This document shows positions 16,322 through 23,916 of a stretch of 64,000 nt of DNA, one piece after another (positions within the stretch are counted from its first letter, which is position 1; every line of letters begins with the position of its first letter). The DNA comes from Acidobacteriota bacterium (lineage in GTDB: Bacteria > Acidobacteriota > Vicinamibacteria > Vicinamibacterales > CAVVIG01): the NCBI GenBank assembly GCA_018268955.1, contig JAFDVO010000018.1, positions 114,576 through 178,575 on the forward strand, read 5' to 3'. A model generated the notes under the pieces. That model was not told where the DNA came from, did no database searches, and saw nothing but the letters and a program-made list of their open reading frames with translations. The position numbers and the translations under genes were made by a program.

Positions 16322-17034
16322 CTCATGCCCCTCTTCGTCGTCCCGCCGTTCGCCACCCACGTCAGCCGATCGGCGACGTCGATGAAGGCGGACAGCGGCG
16401 CCGGGAACGTGTCCGGTCCGATCGCCTCGAGGAGCTTCTGCATGAACGCGAGGTCCTCATCGGTGTCCACGGTCAGGCGCAGACCCGGCCGGCGCAGGTG
16501 GCCCGGCGCCAGCGCCGCCAGCGCGAAGAAGTCATGCGAGCTCCGCAGGAACGGCGTGACGTGCTCGCGGTCGTACGGGTCGGTGGCCGCCGCTGCCGCC
16601 TTCAGCAGCGCGTCGCCGCGTACCGCTTCCACGGCCGCGCCGTACGGGAGCCCGTGCTCGACCACGTGGTCGGCGCCGGTGCGGTCCAGGAGGATCAACG
16701 TGCGGGCAACCGCATCGGTGTCGACCGCCGGGTTGTCAGCCGTCGCCCGTATGACCCGGTGCAGCTCGAAGTACCGCGTGGCCTGTGCGTACCGATCGAG
16801 CACGTCGAGCTCGGAGCCCCGGAAGGTGTGCGCCCCGAGCGCTTCGGCGGTCGCGACCAGGCAGTCGTCCTCGGGTTTGGTTGTCGTCGTGAGGACGACG
16901 GGATATCCGCTCGCCTGGAGCCGGACGATGGCGTGCGCCACCAGGGTGTGGCCGCCGAGTACGCGCATCGACTTTCCGGGCAACCGGCTCGACCCCATGC
17001 GCGCCTGCAGCAGAATGGCGGTGCCGCGCATCAT
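16318..17034 (-). CDS. SpsF/NeuA-type cytidylyltransferase
   Basis: 238 residues of the acylneuraminate cytidylyltransferase-like family (SpsF branch). AILLQARMGSSRLPGKSM is the nucleotide-binding signature, HTFRGSELDVLDRY follows and RATADNPAVDTD holds the metal-binding acidic residues. It probably couples CMP to the nonulosonic acid made by the NeuB/PseI enzyme, the PseF/LegF step; SpsF-type proteins are more distant from NeuA, so donor sugar and nucleotide are inferred from the neighbours. ATG 17034 overlaps the ATP-grasp stop (ATGA). Confidence 0.83.
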   Translation of the reverse strand: MMRGTAILLQARMGSSRLPGKSMRVLGGHTLVAHAIVRLQASGYPVVLTTTTKPEDDCLVATAEALGAHTFRGSELDVLDRYAQATRYFELHRVIRATADNPAVDTDAVARTLILLDRTGADHVVEHGLPYGAAVEAVRGDALLKAAAAATDPYDREHVTPFLRSSHDFFALAALAPGHLRRPGLRLTVDTDEDLAFMQKLLEAIGPDTFPAPLSAFIDVADRLTWVANGGTTKRGMR

Positions 17035-18044
17035 GCCACCCCCCGCTCGGCCTGTGCGTCTGCGCCCAGCGGTTCGAGCCGCACGCGCGACGCGTCGAGG
17101 AAGACGGACGCCTCGTAGTTGGTCATCCAGAGCTGGTCACGGAACCGGCCGATCGAGGGCGCCACACGGCGCCCGGCATGAAGCTGCAGCAGCATGGCTG
17201 GGAAATCGGCGCCCGCCTCGATGGTGAGCGGGATGCCGCCTGAGAACCTCGGGTTGATTTCGAAGACAGTGGGCCGCCCCTCGTGCACGCGGCACTGGAT
17301 GTTGAGAGGACCGGCGAACCGAAGGGCGGAGACGCAGGCCCGCGCCAGATCGATCAGCGCGGCGTCGTTCACGGTGCGGCCACGATCGATCACCCCTGCG
17401 CGGACGACGACGCGCTCGCGGGGCACGATCGACAACGGCCGCCCGGCGAAGTCGCACAGCACGTCGATTGTGAACTCCGGCCCATCCAGGTAGCGCTGGA
17501 CGATCGGCGCCTCGACGTAGTCGCGGAAGAAGGCCAGCTCGCGAGGCGTGCGGACCGTGACGGCGCCCACGCCGCCGCGTCCGGATCGCGGCTTGATGAA
17601 GAGCGGCAGTTCGATGTCGGCTGGCAGGTCCTCGGGAAGGAACGACTCGACCGCCGACACCCCGCGCTCGCGGAGCACGCGACAGGTCTCGTACTTGTCG
17701 TTGCAGAGCGTCGTGGTGACCTCGGGCGAGACGACCACGCGCACGCCCCGTTCCGCGAAGCGCGGCACAGCCGCGCTGAAGATCGGCAGTTCATCGTCGA
17801 TTGTGGGAATGAGCATGCCGATGCGCTCCGCCTCGCAGATCGCCAGCACCTCGTCGAGGTATCCGGCGTCGGAGGTCAGCGGCACGCGGTACGCGCGGTG
17901 CCCCGCGTAGACCGCCGGCGACAGCGCATTCACATCAGTGACGATCACCTGTCCACCGCCCCAGCGCGCCTGCGCGGCCCTGAAGGCATTGACCAGTGGG
18001 ACGCGGCGCGACGCCGCCGTCACGAGCACGTTGATCGGCTTCAT
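17031..18044 (-). CDS. ATP-grasp family ligase
   Basis: 337 residues of the carbamoyl-phosphate-synthase-like ATP-grasp family, which joins a carboxylate to an amine or similar nucleophile through an acyl phosphate. INVLVTAASRRVPLVNAF starts the N-terminal domain, LPLFIKPRSGRGGVGAVTV is the ATP-binding glycine loop, and FEINPRFSGGIPLTIEAGADFP carries the Mg-binding Glu-x-Asn. Such genes recur in nonulosonic-acid loci, where they may add an amino-acid or acyl group; substrate unknown. ATG 18044 overlaps the NeuB-type stop (ATGA). The longer frame upstream overlaps that gene and is not credible. Confidence 0.82.
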   Translation of the reverse strand: MKPINVLVTAASRRVPLVNAFRAAQARWGGGQVIVTDVNALSPAVYAGHRAYRVPLTSDAGYLDEVLAICEAERIGMLIPTIDDELPIFSAAVPRFAERGVRVVVSPEVTTTLCNDKYETCRVLRERGVSAVESFLPEDLPADIELPLFIKPRSGRGGVGAVTVRTPRELAFFRDYVEAPIVQRYLDGPEFTIDVLCDFAGRPLSIVPRERVVVRAGVIDRGRTVNDAALIDLARACVSALRFAGPLNIQCRVHEGRPTVFEINPRFSGGIPLTIEAGADFPAMLLQLHAGRRVAPSIGRFRDQLWMTNYEASVFLDASRVRLEPLGADAQAERGVA

Positions 18045-19111
18045 GCGATCCGCCTTTCCATCGTCGACTCGAGATCCTCGTACCGCAGTGCCGTGCCGGC
18101 CGGGAGGTCGGTCGACAGCCGCCGGCCGACGACATCGCCGATGCGATTGGCGGGGATGCCGCTGCCGGGACGCAGCGCCACGAGGTCGGCGGCCGACAGC
18201 ACCGCTCCGCGTTCGAGGGGTACTCGCGCATACAACGCGCGGCGGCTGGGGATCACGTTTGGCGCCTCGGCCGCCTCGCACCGCTTCTCGCCCGTTCCCA
18301 GCGCCGCGGCCGCACGGGCGGCGGCATCAACCAGCGCGGTGAACTGCGCGGGGGTGCTCGACACCGGCGCGTCAATGGCGTCGTGATCGCCGTCGAGCAT
18401 GAAGTGCCGTTCGTAGAGCGACGCGCCGAGCGCCACGGCGATGGGCAGCGCGAACCCGTCCGGACCATGATCGGACAGGCCTACGGGCGTATCGAATGCG
18501 CGCGCAAGCGTGTCGATGGCACGGAGGTTCTCCGAGCCTGCCGGTGTCGGGTAGGCCGAGACGCAGTGCAGGAGCGCGATCTGCGTGGCGCCGGCAAGGC
18601 GCGCGGTGGCCAGCGCGTGTGACACCTCGGCGAGCGTGGCCATGCCGGTGGAGATGATCATCGGCTTGCCGGTGCGAGCGACCCGAGTGATGAGCGCGTC
18701 CCACGTCACGTCGCCGCTGGCGATCTTGAACGCGTCGACCCCGACACGCTCGAGCAGGTCGACGCTGTCGAGCGAGAACGGTGTCGAGACGAAGGCGAGC
18801 CCGTGCGCGCGGGCTCGCGCCGCCACCGCGCGATGCGCGGCTTCGTCCAGCTCGAAGGTCGAGAAGAACTCGGTGAGCGACGCCGCCTCGACGTGCGCCG
18901 GCGCGGGGCACGCGGCGGCGACCAGCGACGTGGCCTGCAGGGTCTGCAGCTTCACGGCTGCGGCGCCCGACGCGGCCGCGGCGTCCACCATGGCGAGGGC
19001 GCGGTCCAGCGAGCCGCTGTGATTGAGGCCGATCTCCGCAATCGTGAAGAGGGGACGGCCCGCGCCCGCCTCACGGCCGGCGATACGGATCCACGCGTCA
19101 TTACGCCGCAT
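18041..19111 (-). CDS. NeuB/PseI-family nonulosonic acid synthase
   Basis: 356 residues. Condenses a 6-deoxy- or N-acetyl-hexosamine with phosphoenolpyruvate to a nine-carbon sialic-type acid. The N-terminal TIM barrel shows FTIAEIGLNHSGSLDRAL, AVKLQTLQATSL, FVSTPFSLDSVDLL, FKIASGD and ISTGMATLAEV, all family hallmarks; the HCVSAYPTP strand and YERHFMLD follow. The C-terminal SAF (antifreeze-like) domain at about 285-350 includes ARVPLERGAVLSAADL and PGSGIPAN. Together with the PseG-like gene this favours a pseudaminic-type product, but NeuB, PseI and LegI cannot be separated by eye. The ATG overlaps the HAD stop by 11 bases. Confidence 0.9.
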   Translation of the reverse strand: MRRNDAWIRIAGREAGAGRPLFTIAEIGLNHSGSLDRALAMVDAAAASGAAAVKLQTLQATSLVAAACPAPAHVEAASLTEFFSTFELDEAAHRAVAARARAHGLAFVSTPFSLDSVDLLERVGVDAFKIASGDVTWDALITRVARTGKPMIISTGMATLAEVSHALATARLAGATQIALLHCVSAYPTPAGSENLRAIDTLARAFDTPVGLSDHGPDGFALPIAVALGASLYERHFMLDGDHDAIDAPVSSTPAQFTALVDAAARAAAALGTGEKRCEAAEAPNVIPSRRALYARVPLERGAVLSAADLVALRPGSGIPANRIGDVVGRRLSTDLPAGTALRYEDLESTMERRIA

Positions 19112-19802
19112 ACTCGGTCAGCCTTTCAGGAAGGATGCACCCGGCAATCACAGGCACATCGGACATGCGCGAGACCACGGCGTCCGCGCAGAGGGACACC
19201 ACGCCGAAGGGTCCACGCCGCCATTCACGGGTCTGGATCGTGCGCAGACCGCAGCGCGCCGCTCCGAAGATGTCGCTGAACTCGTCATCGCCCACAGCAA
19301 TCGCACGCGCGGGCTCGACCGCGAGCGCCTCGAGCGCCGCCAGGAACGGTTCGCGCTCAGGCTTCCCTTCGCCAGTCCCGTGCTCGCTGGCATAGACGAC
19401 GGTGTCGACGAGGGGCTCGACGCCCAACGCCTCCACCTTCGCCCGCTGAATCGCGGGAATGCCGTTCGTCACGATCGCCAGCTTCCAGGAGCGGCCGAGC
19501 GTCCGCAGCGTGGCGGCCGTCGGGCCGGGCAGCTGCAGTGTGGGGGTGTGCCGCCGGATGACCCGCACGAGGGTCGCGACAGGCACGTCAAGCCCGAGCC
19601 GCTCGGTCAGCACGTTCAGTTCGCGCCCCCGGGTGGGGCCGCTCGCCGCGCCGAGCAGGATCCGGTAGGCGCGTGCTTCGTCCACGCCGTGGTGCGCCGC
19701 CACGTGGCGCGCCACGGCCGCGAACCCGCTGAGCCTGAAGTGCCGAAGCGGGTACAGGGTGTCGTCCAGATCGAACAGGATGGCGCGATCGTTACGCAGC
19801 AT
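19101..19802 (-). CDS. HAD-family phosphatase
   Basis: 233 residues. D11-x-D13-x-T15 in ILFDLDDTLYPL is the catalytic aspartate motif, followed by a helical cap, LAIVTNGIPAIQRAKV (motif II), the Lys of KPEREPFLAAL (motif III) and AVGDDEFSDIFGA (motif IV). It probably removes phosphate from a sugar intermediate, for example the 9-phosphate of a sialic-type acid as NanP does, but the NeuB/PseI class used here usually makes an unphosphorylated acid, so the substrate is open. ATG 19802 overlaps the PseG-like stop by 11 bases. Confidence 0.82.
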   Translation of the reverse strand: MLRNDRAILFDLDDTLYPLRHFRLSGFAAVARHVAAHHGVDEARAYRILLGAASGPTRGRELNVLTERLGLDVPVATLVRVIRRHTPTLQLPGPTAATLRTLGRSWKLAIVTNGIPAIQRAKVEALGVEPLVDTVVYASEHGTGEGKPEREPFLAALEALAVEPARAIAVGDDEFSDIFGAARCGLRTIQTREWRRGPFGVVSLCADAVVSRMSDVPVIAGCILPERLTEYAA

Positions 19803-20766
19803 GGGATTCGTCCTCGGCCCGACGGGCCAGTTGGCGGATCGCGTCGGCCACGCGGAACACCCCACGGCCGTCGACCAGGTGTGCAGCGGTTGCGCCCAAT
19901 CGCGCGGCACGGACCGGATGCTCGAGCAGATCGGCGACTGCGTCCGCCGCGTGGGCGAACGCCGCCGGGTCGGAGAAGATGCCGGCGTCGACGGCCGCAC
20001 CCCGACGGGCGAAGCCACGGATGGTCGGCTGCTGCGCGGAGACCACGGCGACACCGACCGCCGGCGTGGCGAGCGCCGCCGCTTCGTAGAGCGTGACGCC
20101 GCCGCCGACCACCGCGACCGCGGCCGCAGCGAGTTCCCCGGCAAGACCATCAGGGGCTGACACCCACGTGATGCGCGGATCGGCACTGGTCCGGGCCTCG
20201 CGACTGAAGCCCTGCGCGATCCGAATGGTGGCGTCAGGTCGGCGGCTGCGAATGGCGCGCGCCAGCATCTCGCCCCACTGGTGCACATGGTCGCCGCCCC
20301 CGAGCGCCAGCAGCACCGCGCGGCGTTCTCCGAGTGGCTGTGTCCGCATCTGCGCAACAGCTGGATCGAGGACGGCGTAGAGCGGGCCTGCCAGGGTGAA
20401 GGGTTCACGGCGGTCGCCCTGCTCGATGCTGCCGTCGATGGCGAGGTCCGATTCGACGAATCCCAGTCCGAGGTCGTGCAGGGTCGCCACCGGGATGCGG
20501 GTCGCCCGCGCGCGCTCGACCCAGCGCGCGGCTTCAGCCTCGAGAGGGTCGTCGACGACCAGCACTCGCGGGCGGTTCGCGCGCAGGATGCCCAGGCCGC
20601 CCCGTTCGACCTGGAACCCACGGGCGGTCGCCGTCGCCACGGCTGTGCGGTCGCCACGGATGCAGACCGTGGGGGTGACGCCCAGTGCCCGCGCGATCGA
20701 GCGTGCGCGCATCAGGTGCCCGAATCCGAGGCGAGGCCCTGCCGCGACGCGGAAGAGCACGCGCAT
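19792..20766 (-). CDS. PseG-like UDP-sugar hydrolase
   Basis: 324 residues. PseG removes UDP from 2,4-diacetamido-2,4,6-trideoxy-altrose to supply the sugar for PseI. Visible: VAAGPRLGFGHLMRARSIA, in which H17 matches the catalytic histidine of PseG; RPRVLVVDDP; VLLALGGGDH at the domain boundary; and the GT-B-type donor motif VVGGGVTLYEAAAL. ATG 20766 has GGAGGG 7 bases upstream and overlaps the NHL gene's stop by one base (TGATG). An upstream in-frame codon at 20781 is less likely. Confidence 0.87.
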   Translation of the reverse strand: MRVLFRVAAGPRLGFGHLMRARSIARALGVTPTVCIRGDRTAVATATARGFQVERGGLGILRANRPRVLVVDDPLEAEAARWVERARATRIPVATLHDLGLGFVESDLAIDGSIEQGDRREPFTLAGPLYAVLDPAVAQMRTQPLGERRAVLLALGGGDHVHQWGEMLARAIRSRRPDATIRIAQGFSREARTSADPRITWVSAPDGLAGELAAAAVAVVGGGVTLYEAAALATPAVGVAVVSAQQPTIRGFARRGAAVDAGIFSDPAAFAHAADAVADLLEHPVRAARLGATAAHLVDGRGVFRVADAIRQLARRAEDESHAA

Positions 20767-21380
20767 CAGCACACCCTCCACACGCGATGCGGGTCGCGAT
20801 GGGCCTGTCGTTCGTGCCGATCGTCGGTGCGCCCCGTGGTTGCCAGGAGAGCCGCCGCGACATGCAGCCGGATCGTGCGGCCGTCGAGCGTGGTCACGTC
20901 AAGCGTGGGTCCACGCCAGGTGAGATGACACGGGGGCTGGTCCGGGTCCAGTTCGGACTCCCCTATCCAGACGCCGTCGGATTCGAAGTACTGCACGCGG
21001 TGGTTCCCGTAATCGGCGACGGCGAGCCACGGCGCCAGCAACGCCTGTGCATCCGCGCGCACGATCGGTTCACCGCTGAACTCGGGATGCATCGGTACCA
21101 CCGCGATGGGCGTGTCGAACTGCCCGCACCGGTGGCCGTACTCGCCAAACGCGAACGCGATGCGGCCATCGCCGTAGCGGGCCACGACGCGGTGGGCGGC
21201 AGGATCGACCTCGTACGTGAGTTGCGAGGTTGACGGCTGGACGACACCCGTCGCTCGGCTGGCCGTCACCTGATCGGTGCCCGGCGCCGGGGAGGATGCG
21301 CCAGATGAGGGGCGTTCCTCACGGTTTTCAGGCGCGAAACCGTGGGGGTGTCGTGGGTCTGCGGGTCGGATGGTCGCCAT
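20766..21380 (-). CDS. NHL-repeat-like protein, first gene of the glycosylation operon
   Basis: 204 residues. The middle holds one or two NHL/beta-propeller-like units: FAFGEYGHRCGQFDTPIAV and LAVADYGNHRVQYFESDG are the typical GxxGxxxGQFxxP and VADxxNHRVQ motifs. There is no signal peptide or membrane span. The C-terminal half (TWRGPTLDVTTLDGRTIRL) resembles a short beta domain. Too small for a whole propeller, so it may oligomerise or be a remnant. ATG 21380 is placed 16 bases after the predicted start of a sigma-54 promoter. Function in glycosylation unknown; transcribed divergently from fliC. Confidence 0.68.
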   Translation of the reverse strand: MATIRPADPRHPHGFAPENREERPSSGASSPAPGTDQVTASRATGVVQPSTSQLTYEVDPAAHRVVARYGDGRIAFAFGEYGHRCGQFDTPIAVVPMHPEFSGEPIVRADAQALLAPWLAVADYGNHRVQYFESDGVWIGESELDPDQPPCHLTWRGPTLDVTTLDGRTIRLHVAAALLATTGRTDDRHERQAHRDPHRVWRVC

Positions 21381-21406
21381 GCGCGTTCTGCCTGCCGATG
21401 CACATA

Positions 21407-21422
21407 GGCGAGAACGCTGCCA
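21407..21422 (-). promoter_or_regulatory. Sigma-54 promoter candidate for the glycosylation operon
   Basis: Minus strand TGGCAG-CGTTC-TCGCC with exact GG-N10-GC spacing. It shares TGGCAG-N5-TCGC with the fliD promoter at 22461-22476. The predicted start near 21396 lies 16 bases before ATG 21380, giving a short leader with AGG. Confidence 0.62.
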
Positions 21423-21463
21423 CCTGCCCAGCTCACATGCCGGACCACCGGTCGAGGTGCGGT

Positions 21464-21490
21464 TAAAGCTTCCAGACCCGTTCCCGATTA
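21464..21490 (+). promoter_or_regulatory. Sigma-28 (FliA) promoter of fliC
   Basis: TAAAGCTT-N11-CCCGATTA matches the enteric sigma-28 consensus TAAAGTTT-N11-GCCGATAA at 13 of 16 positions with exact spacing. Transcription would start near 21497, giving a leader of about 70 bases before the flagellin ATG. FliA is encoded at 37466-38203 and its anti-sigma factor FlgM at 29280-29576. Confidence 0.85.
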
Positions 21491-21523
21491 CCTCCCCGAC
21501 AACAACGCGCGGCACACGCCGCA

Positions 21524-21546
21524 CCCGGACGCAAGGATGCGCCGGG
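21524..21546 (+). promoter_or_regulatory. Probable CsrA-binding hairpin in the fliC leader
   Basis: CCCGG-a-CGC pairs with GCG-CCGGG (8 pairs, one bulged A) around the hexaloop AAGGAT, placing GGA in a loop exactly as CsrA prefers. A second GGA lies in the ribosome-binding site at 21554-21562. csrA and fliW are at 25929 and 26217, so FliW-CsrA control of flagellin translation as in Bacillus hag is the likely role. Confidence 0.65.
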
Positions 21547-21553
21547 GGTCTTC

Positions 21554-21562
21554 AGGGAGGAA
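21554..21562 (+). promoter_or_regulatory. fliC ribosome-binding site with embedded GGA
   Basis: AGGGAGGAA lies 6 bases before ATG 21569. It is both a strong Shine-Dalgarno sequence and a second potential CsrA contact site; occupancy together with the upstream hairpin would block ribosome entry. Confidence 0.75.
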
Positions 21563-21568
21563 CACGCA

Positions 21569-22375
21569 ATGGCTTCGTTCTCAGTCGTCTCCAACATCTC
21601 CGCCGCCAACGCCCAGTCGAACCTGATTGGCACCAACATGAACATGCAGAAGGCCATCGCTCGCCTGTCGAGCGGCTTCCGCATCAATCAGTCGGGCGAT
21701 GACGCCGCGGGCCTGGCCCTCGCGAACAGCTACCGCAACACGCAGGCGGTGCTGAACCAGGGCATCCGGAACGCCAACGACGGTCTGTCCACGCTGCAGA
21801 TCAAGGACGGTGCGCTTTCCAACATCAGCACCCTGCTCGATCGTCTCTCCACCCTCGCGACGCAGTCCGCGAACGCGGCCTCGAGCGTCGACCGCACCGC
21901 CCTGAACAACGAGTTCACGGACGTCCTCGGTGAAATCGACCGCGAGGCGAGCGTCGGCGGGCTGACCGCATCGGCCGGCTTCTCGGTCTACGTGAGCAAC
22001 GACGGTGCGAACGGCTGGGTGCACGGCACGATCGGCGCCGCGAACACGACCGCCCTCGGCCTGACCGGCGGCTCGTTCAACGTGAGCAGCGCGGCCAACG
22101 CGGCGAGCGCCCTCAGCACGATCTCCACCGCGGTCGGCACGCTGGGGTCCACGTCGGCAACCATCGGCACCCTGCAGAACCGCCTGACGTTCGCCGTCGG
22201 CCTCGCGCAGTCGCAGGTCGTCTCGAACAAGGCCGCTGAATCCCGCATCCGCGACGCGAACGTCGCAGAGGAATCGGCAAACCTGACCCGCTACAGCATC
22301 CTGACGCAGTCGGGCATCTCGGCCCTCGCGCAGGCGAACCAGCAGAGCTCCGCGGTCCTGAAGCTCCTCGGCTGA
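21569..22375 (+). CDS. fliC: Flagellin
   Basis: Filament subunit, 268 residues, near the short end for flagellins. The N-terminal D0/D1 helices (NLIGTNMNMQKAIARLSSGF, ADDAAGLA-type segment, LSTLQIKDGALSNISTLLDRL) and the C-terminal D1/D0 helices (TLQNRLTFAV, SRIRDANVAEESANLTR, ending in LKLLG) are complete. Only ~70 residues (about 125-195) remain for the exposed domain, rich in Ser/Thr/Asn/Gly and a plausible target for the Maf glycosyltransferase. Driven by a sigma-28 promoter; the leader carries a CsrA-type hairpin. A strong hairpin follows the stop. fliD is next on the same strand. Confidence 0.97.
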   Translation: MASFSVVSNISAANAQSNLIGTNMNMQKAIARLSSGFRINQSGDDAAGLALANSYRNTQAVLNQGIRNANDGLSTLQIKDGALSNISTLLDRLSTLATQSANAASSVDRTALNNEFTDVLGEIDREASVGGLTASAGFSVYVSNDGANGWVHGTIGAANTTALGLTGGSFNVSSAANAASALSTISTAVGTLGSTSATIGTLQNRLTFAVGLAQSQVVSNKAAESRIRDANVAEESANLTRYSILTQSGISALAQANQQSSAVLKLLG

Positions 22376-22391
22376 TACCTGACCTGACGAC

Positions 22392-22431
22392 GGCGGGCCT
22401 GCCCCTCGGTATGCGAGGGTCCGGGCCCGCC
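22392..22431 (+). terminator. Hairpin after fliC
   Basis: GGCGGGCC pairs with GGGCCCGCC and, inside, CCCTCG pairs with CGAGGG around a GTATG loop: a very stable stem starting 17 bases after the fliC stop. No U-run follows, so it may act as a 3' stabiliser or an inefficient or factor-assisted terminator separating fliC from the fliD unit. Confidence 0.6.
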
Positions 22432-22460
22432 CCGTCCCCGTCCGCTCCCCTCCCAAGCTC

Positions 22461-22476
22461 TGGCAGGCTTCTCGCA
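22461..22476 (+). promoter_or_regulatory. Sigma-54 promoter candidate for fliD-fliS-fliT
   Basis: TGGCAG-GCTTC-TCGCA with exact GG-N10-GC spacing (consensus TGGCAC-N5-TTGCA, two mismatches). The predicted start near 22487 lies 29 bases before GTG 22516. Thus the cap and chaperones would be made before flagellin. Confidence 0.62.
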
Positions 22477-22515
22477 TAGCACTTCGGCAACGCGTTCTTC
22501 CAGAGGGAGCTCCCC

Positions 22516-23904
22516 GTGTCGTCCGGCATCACCTTCAGCGGCTTCAACAACATCGACTTCAACGTCGTCGTCAACGCGCTGATGGCGCAAGCGTCACAGC
22601 CGCTGACCGCACTGCAGACCAAGCAGACGGCGCTCAAGTCGCAGCTCTCCTCCTTCTCGCAGCTCGGTTCCAAGCTCACGGCCATCCAGAGCGCGGCGGA
22701 CGGACTGTCCTCCACGTCCTCGCTCGCGAGCTACGCGACGAGCGTGTCGGACACGTCGGCCTTCACGGCGAGTGCGGGCTCGAGTGCCACGCCTGGTCAC
22801 TACGACATCGTCGTGCAGGAACTTGCACGGGCGCAGGTCACGGCCTCGGCCAGCACCGCCCCGGATGCGAACACGACGACCGTGGCCGACGGTGGGTCGC
22901 TGACGATCAACGGCAAGGCGGTCACGCTGACCGGCGCGGTCACGCTGCAGGGGCTCGCCAAGGCAATCAACGACACGAGCGGCATTCAGGCCCAGGCCAG
23001 CGTCGTCCAGACCGGCGCCAATGCCTACCGGCTCGTGCTCACCGGAACGGCCACCGGCGCGTCGAATGCGTTCACGATCCAGAACAGCCTGACGGGTGGC
23101 AGCGGGATCAGCTTCACCGATACCGACAACGACGGCCTCTCCGGGAACTCCGCGGCGGACAACGCCGTGCAGGCGACCGACGCCTCGCTCCTGGTGAACA
23201 ACATCCAGGTCTCGAGCGCCAGCAATACGGTCAGCACCGCGGTGCCGGGGACCACGCTGAACCTGCTGAAGAAGGCGCCGGGCACGACGGTCAGCCTCGA
23301 CGTCACCTCCGACGACACGGCGCTGCAGAACAAGGTCGAAGCGTTCGTCTCGGCCTACAACGCCCTGCAGAAATTCGTCACCGACCAGGGCACGGCGGCG
23401 ACGGCAGGCAATGGGTCGAGCATCGCGCGGGATCCGTTGCTCCGCACGTTGCGCAACGAGCTCCGCAGCGCGCTGAATTCGCAGTATGGCAGCGAGGACA
23501 TCTCGTATCTGGGCCAGATCGGCGTGGAGTTCACGCGCACGGGCACGCTGCAGCTGAACGCCACGAAGTTCAAGGCGGCCCTCGCCAACGGCCGCGGACC
23601 GCTCGAGCGGCTCCTGAACGGCACCGGCAACAACGACGGTGCCTTTGGCTCGATCTCGTCGCTAGTACAGCGGTACACCGAGGCGTCAGGGTTCATCACC
23701 CAGGCCCAGGATCGGCTGAACAAGCAGATCTCAGGGCTCGATACCCAGATGCAGGCCATGCAGAGCCGCCTCGACCTGCAGCGTGCGTCGCTTGTCCGGG
23801 AATACGCGGCCGCCGACCAGGCGATGACGCAACTGAAGAACCAGAGCGGCGCCCTCGGCTCATTTGGCGCCTCCACGTCATCCTCGTCTTCGTCTTCGAA
23901 CTAG
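22516..23904 (+). CDS. fliD: Flagellar filament cap / hook-associated protein 2 (FliD)
   Basis: 462 residues. The pentameric cap that folds exported flagellin at the filament tip. The N-terminal FliD_N domain (ITFSGFNNIDFNVVVNALM ... LTALQTKQTALKSQL) and C-terminal FliD_C helices (KVEAFVSAYNALQKFV, LGQIGVEFTRTGTLQL, NKQISGLDTQMQAMQSRL) are clear; the middle is Ser/Thr/Ala-rich. It ends in a Ser-rich tail. GTG start at 22516 with GGGAG upstream; no good ATG lies nearby. fliS follows after 12 bases. Confidence 0.95.
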   Translation: MSSGITFSGFNNIDFNVVVNALMAQASQPLTALQTKQTALKSQLSSFSQLGSKLTAIQSAADGLSSTSSLASYATSVSDTSAFTASAGSSATPGHYDIVVQELARAQVTASASTAPDANTTTVADGGSLTINGKAVTLTGAVTLQGLAKAINDTSGIQAQASVVQTGANAYRLVLTGTATGASNAFTIQNSLTGGSGISFTDTDNDGLSGNSAADNAVQATDASLLVNNIQVSSASNTVSTAVPGTTLNLLKKAPGTTVSLDVTSDDTALQNKVEAFVSAYNALQKFVTDQGTAATAGNGSSIARDPLLRTLRNELRSALNSQYGSEDISYLGQIGVEFTRTGTLQLNATKFKAALANGRGPLERLLNGTGNNDGAFGSISSLVQRYTEASGFITQAQDRLNKQISGLDTQMQAMQSRLDLQRASLVREYAAADQAMTQLKNQSGALGSFGASTSSSSSSSN

Positions 23905-23916
23905 CCAAGGTAGCCC

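Noticed and set aside
15581-17227. Plus-strand open frame opposite motA2 and the cytidylyltransferase
   Set aside because: Low-complexity composition; the minus strand carries recognisable genes with ATGA couplings.
21569-22375. fliC as a truncated flagellin pseudogene because of its short length
   Set aside because: Both D0/D1 ends are complete and the reading frame, promoter and ribosome site are intact; short flagellins are common.
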